A stretch of 64,000 nucleotides of DNA from Gaeumannomyces sp. JS-464. Taxonomy: Eukaryota > Ascomycota > Sordariomycetes > Magnaporthales > Magnaporthaceae. The position numbers and the translations under genes were made by a program. Below, one piece after another: positions 57,384 through 64,000 of the stretch; the first letter of the stretch is position 1, and each line of letters opens with the position of its first letter. The notes below the pieces were generated by a model, which did no database searches, had not been told where the DNA came from, and worked only from the letters and a program-made list of their open reading frames with translations. The stretch is from contig NGZR01000001.1 in assembly GCA_002197995.1 (NCBI GenBank), forward strand, positions 4,650,001-4,714,000, written 5' to 3'.

Positions 57384-59877
57384 CTTTTGATTTATTTTCC
57401 ATTTCTTCGTTATTCCCTTCTCTCTTATGTATCTTTCCTCTGTACTCACTCTCACGGGGCTTCTCGGGCGTTGAGCGATGAAGACAAGGGTGCACAGCCT
57501 GGTGCGTCACCCAGATTTCGATCGTGGCAACCATTTCATCTCTTTGTGTGTTTTGATTGCGCACGGGAAAAGGCCCCAGTGGCTAGGCCATGCATCTGAG
57601 CACGGCATTTTGGCTGGTTTTCACAGTTATCTGCATTCAACGGTGGGATGGTTAGATTGTGGCATATAAACGGACCAGGAAAGGGGTGTCGGACAGAGCC
57701 ATACGTTTTGATCACATTATACTCCTTTTTGTTTCTCTCCTGTTTGTTTATCGTCGCGGTGATGATGCCCCTGCTCCGAGGACCCTCGTCTCTCGGGCGG
57801 GAGGCTGGGCCCAGGGGCGGTAAAACGAGGCCAATTGTGAGCGCAACGCGGAGGTTGGCCGATCAGCGAGATGGCGAGATGCTCCCCGATCTGGGTGGGT
57901 TCGTGATGGAGGTTTTGGGGAGTTCAGGGGGAACAGGGCGATCACCATGGTGGATCCACCGGCATTCATGCCATCGCGAAAGGAGGCCGCTCCACAGTTT
58001 ACCGGGACCTGGAGGGAGGGCTGGGGGCTTGCGAGGCTTAGCTTCCGCCAGGTGGGTGGGCAGACGAATGTTTCTCAAGGACTTTTCTTTGATCCAATTC
58101 TTGCTTTTTGTCTCGGGTTGGTTATAGATCATTGCTGCTCAGCCGCGGAAAACTCTCCTCTCCGCCGGTTACACGATACAACACAATAGCGGGGATTTGC
58201 AGACCAAAAAGGCAATCACGTCCCAAAAAGCCGCGTTGGGGATTCTGAATACGGAAGCTGCATGGTTAGCGGCTATAACAAGCACGGGGTGGATGCAACA
58301 CTGCAGAGCTGGAGTGACAGGGGAACGAAGAAGTTAAAGCGAAAGAAGCGGCTCGCTCCATGATTTTGGAAAAAAGGGGGCCACGGACATGCCACCAGCT
58401 TTGAAACATCTCCCAGGAAGCGGGAATAGGCATTGCTGGCCAGGCTAAATTGCGCAGGACCCTGCGGATACCCAGGACGGCGAACAACAAAAAGGGCATC
58501 GGGAGACGGCGGCCGTTGCAAAGGGGCGGGTCTGCAAGTTCATGCACCTGCCAGGGCCATCGCTGCCCCCAAGACCTGCTCCCCAACGTGCAGTCGCGGC
58601 CTGCCGCCGCCTGCGTGCAATGCGGCTCATCTCCAGTCTCCCGTGGCTCGTCACGCACCCCGTGCGGCTGTTGGCTGGAGGCGCAGGGCAGATGCATGGG
58701 CAAAGAAGTGTGGGGGACACCGTACGGAATCTAACCGGAACTCGTATGTGCCACGTCTGGCATATACAAATGGAAGCGCCGGCTGTGTGTGATGCTGGCC
58801 GGGGTCACGATGGCGCGGGCGAATAGCGGCCGGCGGCAAGGCGGGCCAGGGACAGGTCTGCTACGGCACGGCCACAGATTACACAGAGAGAGGGAATCGC
58901 GGTCATTTGATTGATCGTCGAACAACGGGGCCTTTGAAATGGTGTCGTCGCCAATAGGCCTGACGCAGCAGACCTCTCTCGACCTCTCTCCACAGCTTCA
59001 CACTCTCTGTCAGTGCCTGGCGCAAAGGGTAGAAAACAATGAAGGAAAAGACGACGCAAGTTGGAGCCACATTTGGGACTTGGCTTTGCCGGGGGTAGTG
59101 GTCGATGGGGTCGTCCGCATTGTCGACATTGGGGCCGCTCCAGCGGCTTTGCGGCCCCTCGCCGTCGCCGACTGCGCAGTGCATCCACGCATTCCATCCC
59201 ATCCCCTGCAGGGGGTCTCCGAATCGAGACCCAACGCCAATGCGTGCTGCGCCTATCTGATTAGCTGATGGCACCATGGGCGGCCCTTACCCAGCGGTGT
59301 TTCAGACCCGTCCTGAGTTGGTCGACTCTCTGCGCTCCCGTCTCTTGGTCGTTACGCCTCGCGCCGGGTTCGCTGGGTTGGCTGGGGCGGAGATGGAGAG
59401 GGCGATGCCTAGGTAGTCATCTATAAAGGCGCCCGCCGCCCCAGCCCCTTGCGGAGGAGGCCAGGCCGTGTTTCTTTTCGAGCCAGTCCCAGGACTTTGG
59501 ACAAGTACCTAGCCAGCCTCTTCCGGAAAGTGACATTGACGACTTGACTTCTGGTCTGCTGGCAGAAGCAGAACGATCAGCAATTCCACCGATTTGGACT
59601 ATTCCCAACCAGGCATATCGTTGGCTCGGCGTCTTTTCCAGCCTTGCTCTAGCGACGGGACGGTCCATCAACCAACCATCCATCAGTCAGCCACCCGCCC
59701 GACGGGCCCAGACGGGACTGGGCTTACACAGCCTAACTGAGCGACGTGCTGCTACCCCGCGTCTTATCGATTACACCAACGGGACTCGGCCGGGACTTGG
59801 AAATTGAGAGAGCGCGACCGTGCGCCGAGTGCAGCCACTAAAACCGCGCATCCCAGCATCCCCCTAATTGAGGCCCA
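57384..59877. other. Gene-free region of 2.5 kb upstream of alpha-actinin
   Basis: No supported frame. A TATA box (TATAAA, 59422-59427) lies about 450 nt before the alpha-actinin ATG, implying a long 5' UTR if used. Confidence 0.6.
59422..59427 (+). promoter_or_regulatory. TATA box candidate for alpha-actinin
   Basis: TATAAA in a GC-rich setting, about 450 nt upstream of the ATG at 59878 and about 990 nt upstream of the internal Met codon at 60418. Position-based assignment only. Confidence 0.35.
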
Positions 59878-62423
59878 ATGTCGTCAGTGGAGTTGGGTGG
59901 CTCCTTTCAGGCCAATGGTCCGCCCAGCAACGACACGCTGGGCGGCGAAGCTGGCGAGAAATTCCCAGACTTCCAATGTTTACTGCAGCAGGCCCCAACC
60001 GACGACAAGCTGCCCCTGAGCCACCACCACCACCAACCCTACCCCCAGAGCCGCCCCGTCTCTCTGTCCATCCAGTCCACCACCTCGTCGTCCGACTACT
60101 CGGACAAGGACGCCGACCCGCTCTTCGACTCGCGCCGTGCCTCCATCATCAGCACCGCCTCGTCGCTGCACTCGGCCGTCACCGCCTGCAGCACCACCAC
60201 CACCCCCTGCGGCTCGCCCCAGCCCCTCTCAAGGAGCCGCCGTGACGCCAAGCAGCTCGCTGCCGCCCGCCTCCAGCGCTCCGGCTCGGCCTCGCTTGCC
60301 GTCACCCCCAAGCAGCGCCAGCGCGACGGCAAGCCCAAGCGCTTCCACTCGGTCAGCGGCTCCCCGAAACACGCCCTCGCCGCCACCGAGCCGCCGCATG
60401 AGACGGGCCTCGCGAGGATGGCGTTCGCCGACCAGCAGCGGTGGATCACCGTCCAGCAAAAGACCTTCACAAAGTGGCTCAACAACAAGCTGCAGGAGCG
60501 CGACCTCGAGGTCAAGGACCTCGTCAAGGACCTCAGCGATGGCGTCATCCTGATCCACCTCCTAGAATGCTTGTCCAGCGAGTCCCTCGGCCGCTATGCC
60601 GCCAAGCCCAAGCTGCGCGTCCAGCGCTTCGAGAACACCAACACGGCCCTCAACTTCATCAAGTCCAGAGGCATCCAGATGACAAACATCGGCGCCGAGG
60701 ACATTGTCGACGGCAACCAGCGCATCATCCTGGGGCTCATCTGGACCCTGATTCTGAGGTTCACCGTCAGCGACATCAATGAGGCCGGTATGACCGCCAA
60801 GGAGGGCCTGCTCCTGTGGTGCCAGCGCAAGACGGCCTGCTACGACGAGGTCGAGGTCCGCGACTTCAGTGGCTCCTGGAACGACGGCCTCGCCTTCTGC
60901 GCCCTGCTCGACATCCACCGCCCGGACCTGATCGACTACGACGCCCTGGACAAGTCGGACCACCGCGGCAACATGCAGATGGCCTTCGATATCGCTCATA
61001 AGGAGATTGGTATCCCCAAGCTGCTCGATGTCGAGGACGTCTGCGACGTGGCCAAGCCCGACGAGCTGAGTCTGATGACGTACATCGCCTACTGGTTCCA
61101 TGCCTTCTCCCAGATGGAGAAGGTCGAGAACGCCGGCCGCCGCGTCGAGAAGTTCGTCAACAACATGCAGGGCGCCTGGGAGATGGAGAGCGCTTACGAG
61201 CGCCGCATGGCCGAGCTTCTCAAGAGCATCCGCGCCCAGGTCGAAAGCTGGCGCCAGGCCACCTTTGAGGGGACCTACGCCGACGCCAAGGCCCAGTCGA
61301 CCGAATTCGCTTCTTACAAGAGGGGCAAGAAGCGTGAGTGGGTCGCCGAGAAGAGCGAGCTGGCCACTCTGCTGGGCAACATCAAGACCAAACTTGGCAC
61401 CTACAGGCTAAGGCCATACGTGCCCCCTGCCGAGCTGAGGCTCGAGGTCATGGATGCAGAGTGGAGCAACCTGTCCAAGGCCGAGATGACCAGGGGCCAA
61501 GTCATTAACGAGAACATCCGAGAGTAAGTGTTGGACGGTACTACCTGGGCGATAGAGGAACTCCGAGAACTAACCGGATAAACAGCATCAAAAACGCGCT
61601 ACGCAAGTCCTTTGCAGACAAAGCCAACGACTTTGCCATGGCACTCAACACGATGCAGCTCGCCATCTCCGGCCTGGAGGGCGACGTCGAGGACCAGCTG
61701 CATCACGTGCGCAAACTGAGCGATAACCTTCCGCCGCTCGACGCCTACCTTACCACCATCGGCGCCGTCGACGAGAAGTGCCAGGAGGCCAATATTGAGG
61801 AGAACGACTTCACGACGTACACATATGACGAGCTCTGCTACGAGCTCGGACTGGTCAAGTCGTCTGTTTCCAAGAAGCTTTCGTTCCTTGAGAACCAGAT
61901 GGTGGCGCGCAACATGACCAACCTGACGCCCATCCAGCTCGAGGAGTTCGAGTCGGTGTTCCGCCACTTCGACCGCGAGGACAGCAACAGCCTCGGCGAG
62001 CTGGAGTTCAGCGCCGCTCTGGCATCTCTGGGTCTGGTCTTCTCCGAAGACGAGATGCACGACTGCTTCGTCGAGACTTCCAAGGGCCGCGATCGCGTCA
62101 CCTTTGAGCAGTTTATCCGCTTTATGGTGGACGTGACAGAGGACCAGAACACAGCCGAGCAGGTTTTCCAGTCGTTCCGCGAGGTCGCCGACGGCAAGCC
62201 CTACGTGACCGAGATGGACCTGCGCCACAGTCTCGTGCCCGACGAGGTCATCGACAAGCTCGTTGAGATCATCCCTCTGCACACCGGACCCGACATGGCT
62301 CAGGACCGTGGTGTTCCGCAGTACGACTACATCGCCTTTATGGACAAGTTTGTCGGCGGTGGTGTTGAGGACGATTCCGGTTCAGGCAACGCAGAGAATG
62401 GCGCTGTGAACGGCACACACTGA
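59878..62423 (+). CDS. Alpha-actinin (actin cross-linker) with long N-terminal extension
   Basis: Cross-links actin filaments at the division septum and cortex. Exons 59878-61523 and 61586-62423, with a 62-nt intron and a CTAAC branch site; 827 residues, intact. Residues 1-180 are a low-complexity extension rich in Ser, His, Pro and Thr (a His-run SHHHHQP, SRPVSLSIQSTTSSSDYSD), not part of the canonical protein. From Met181 (MAFADQQRWITVQQKTFTKW) come two calponin-homology domains (about 185-290 and 300-405; NDGVILIHLLECLS-type and FSGSWNDGLAFCALLDIHRPD blocks), two short spectrin-like repeats (about 410-650), and C-terminal EF-hands (about 660-815; HFDREDSNSLGELEF with plausible Ca-binding Asp/Asn/Ser residues). 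A start at Met181 (60418) would give a protein of about 647 residues, the usual fungal length, so either start may be used. Confidence 0.94.
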
Positions 62424-64000
62424 GAAGCAAGAAAAAAAAGAAGAAAAACTCCCTGCACATATACTGCAAGGCTTGTTCTCACCCTTCCTCCTCCTCATTC
62501 TCCTCCTCATCCGCTCCCTTTTTCGTCTGCTTTCTCATCCTCTTACTATCTCTTACCCAATCTAGCATGCATCGATGATACCACTTCATTATTTATACCG
62601 TCTCCCTCATTTAAATATCGGTTTTTCCTCCAAATTCCTTCTCCCCTCTGATGTACCCTCTTTATGAGTCACGTCCGTGGGTATATATACAAATCCTCGT
62701 GCGTGCTGTCTTTTTTGCTAAGCCGAGCAGGAGCGCTAGGTGATTCAGGCGCTACAAGGCCCAGACCACACATAGAGGTGGCAAGATTAGCCACATACCT
62801 CTATACCTTTTCTTCGTCGCAGCCTTCCTACTTCGCTTGATAGGCAGCCCTGCTAAGACAAAAGAAAGAGGACAGAACACAAGGCCCCTGTCGGGTTAAG
62901 TAAAACATATTCCTGCACAAATTGGTGTTCCGTTGGTCCGATCCAGGGATCTTTGCTTGTCTTCTCGACTTTCTTGTCTATTTTGGATGCTTCTTTTCCT
63001 TTTTCTCTCCGGAGCCTCTTCCTTTGACTTTTCTTGGTCTTGAATGCCATTGTGGGTGGTGTGCAACTCCCTTCACTTCCATTATAAGCGGATCACCTGT
63101 CCTCGGGCCCTAGGAGATTTTGACCAGGGGTTGTTTAGCATCGGCGTTGGAGGGTTTTGGACCTTCCCTACCCCTTTTCTGTATTTAGCTCGCTCTGTGT
63201 TGTTGCACGCGGGAGGAAGAGGGAAGCTATTTGAAGATTGGTACAAAAAGAAAAAGCTTATATATATCCAATATTCTCAATAGGAAGGGGGAAAAAAAGG
63301 AGTATTTGGCATTTTCTCGCCCTCTGCAAGAAGCATGCCCAAAAGAGTAACACTTTGCTGCTGATGAAACGGATGCCCTGGGGAAGGGAAGAAGCCAGGC
63401 AGTGCCCCTACGTTCCCTTGCATGGATATGAATGACCCTCCGTAGCGGGCACTTGGTCATGCTCCCCCAGGGCTTCAAACTGCTTCCCAACGATTCCGAG
63501 CCGCCCGCGAGATACGCATTGGAAGAGGCCAGGAGCATCCATGTTCTTGAACAGCACCAAGAGCAAAACGACGACGTTCAGCGCCGGGGGGTTCTGAAGC
63601 CGTGCCGGCTCTCGGGAAACCCGAGTTGGCGAGAGACCCTTACGGGGCGAATCGGTCACGGCCTTCGGGAATGGATGGATTGCTTGTCAGTAAGGAAAAG
63701 GATTTCCCCAGGGCCGGTCCGTCTCAGATAATCATTTCATGAGGGCAGCCTCTATGTACACATGTCTGGCTCGCCGGGATTCACCTGGCTCTATTTCATC
63801 GTTGAGATCGGCCTAGTGACACGGTTTCCGCTCAACAGCCAACCATGCTCGCTTGGGATAGACACCTAAATTGCCATTGACATATTTTCACTAAATCCTG
63901 CAACTGTCGAAACGCCCCTTTTTGATACGCCGCCAACGCCAGACACGCCGGCCATTCTAAATCCCTTCTTTCACCCGCGGTGAAATACAATGATGACGCC
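62424..64000. other. Alpha-actinin 3' flank to the window end
   Basis: Pyrimidine-rich 3' UTR-like DNA to about 62700, then DNA without a supported gene. A 99-codon frame at 63432-63731 has no recognisable feature. Confidence 0.6.

Overview
The window is nuclear DNA of a filamentous ascomycete (Pezizomycotina), most likely a Sordariomycete. The support is short GT-AG introns (about 58-129 nt, often with a CTAAC-type branch site), GC-rich coding DNA, and a fungal gene set: a myosin-like/cytochrome-b5-like class VII chitin synthase, a Trk potassium transporter with a very long cytoplasmic loop, a Zn2Cys6 regulator, xylose reductase, alpha-actinin and an Ecm4-type glutathione transferase. The species cannot be named from the sequence. 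There are no operons; genes sit on both strands about every 3 kb. I found no rRNA, tRNA, CRISPR array, transposon or virus-like gene.

Layout. 0-10.5 kb: class VII chitin synthase (+), then a mitochondrial PDK/BCKDK-family kinase (-). 11.4-18.5 kb: a 71-residue I9-type protease inhibitor in four exons (-), the ribosome-assembly GTPase Bms1 (+) and xylose reductase (+). 19.2-25.4 kb: a fast-looking protein with an inactive XPF-like region, possibly the meiotic factor Zip2/SHOC1 (+), a Swt21/WRAP53-like WD40 protein (-) and a PQ-loop membrane protein (+). 27.8-35.9 kb: a Gly-rich PAN/apple membrane protein (+), glutathionyl-hydroquinone reductase (-) and ubiquitin E1 (-). 36.9-41.1 kb: three genes with mitochondrial presequences (Mcy1-like cysteine synthase, an unrecognised protein, ribosomal protein bL19m), the last two sharing a 366-bp divergent promoter. 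41.8-44.7 kb: Trk transporter (-). After a 4-kb gene-free stretch come a CHY zinc-finger protein (+), proteasome alpha4 (-), a D-lactate/D-2-hydroxyglutarate dehydrogenase (+), a Zn2Cys6 regulator (+) and alpha-actinin (+).

The main technical point is sequence quality. At least eleven conserved genes, including essential ones such as UBA1 and proteasome alpha4, carry one or more single-base indels, nearly all a lost base in a short homopolymer. In every gene I could total, restoring these bases brings the coding length back to a multiple of three. Other long genes (BMS1, alpha-actinin, xylose reductase, GS-HQR) are intact, so the errors cluster. I read this as assembly or sequencing error rather than pseudogenisation, but only raw reads can settle it. 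Gene spans below cover the whole locus and the breaks are described in each entry.

The best biological leads are the XPF-like protein, a start exon of only five coding bases in the CHY zinc-finger gene, an ATG that abuts a splice donor in the GS-HQR gene (suggesting mitochondrial and cytosolic forms), a possible nuclear N-terminal extension on the ubiquitin E1, and an unknown mitochondrial protein paired with bL19m.
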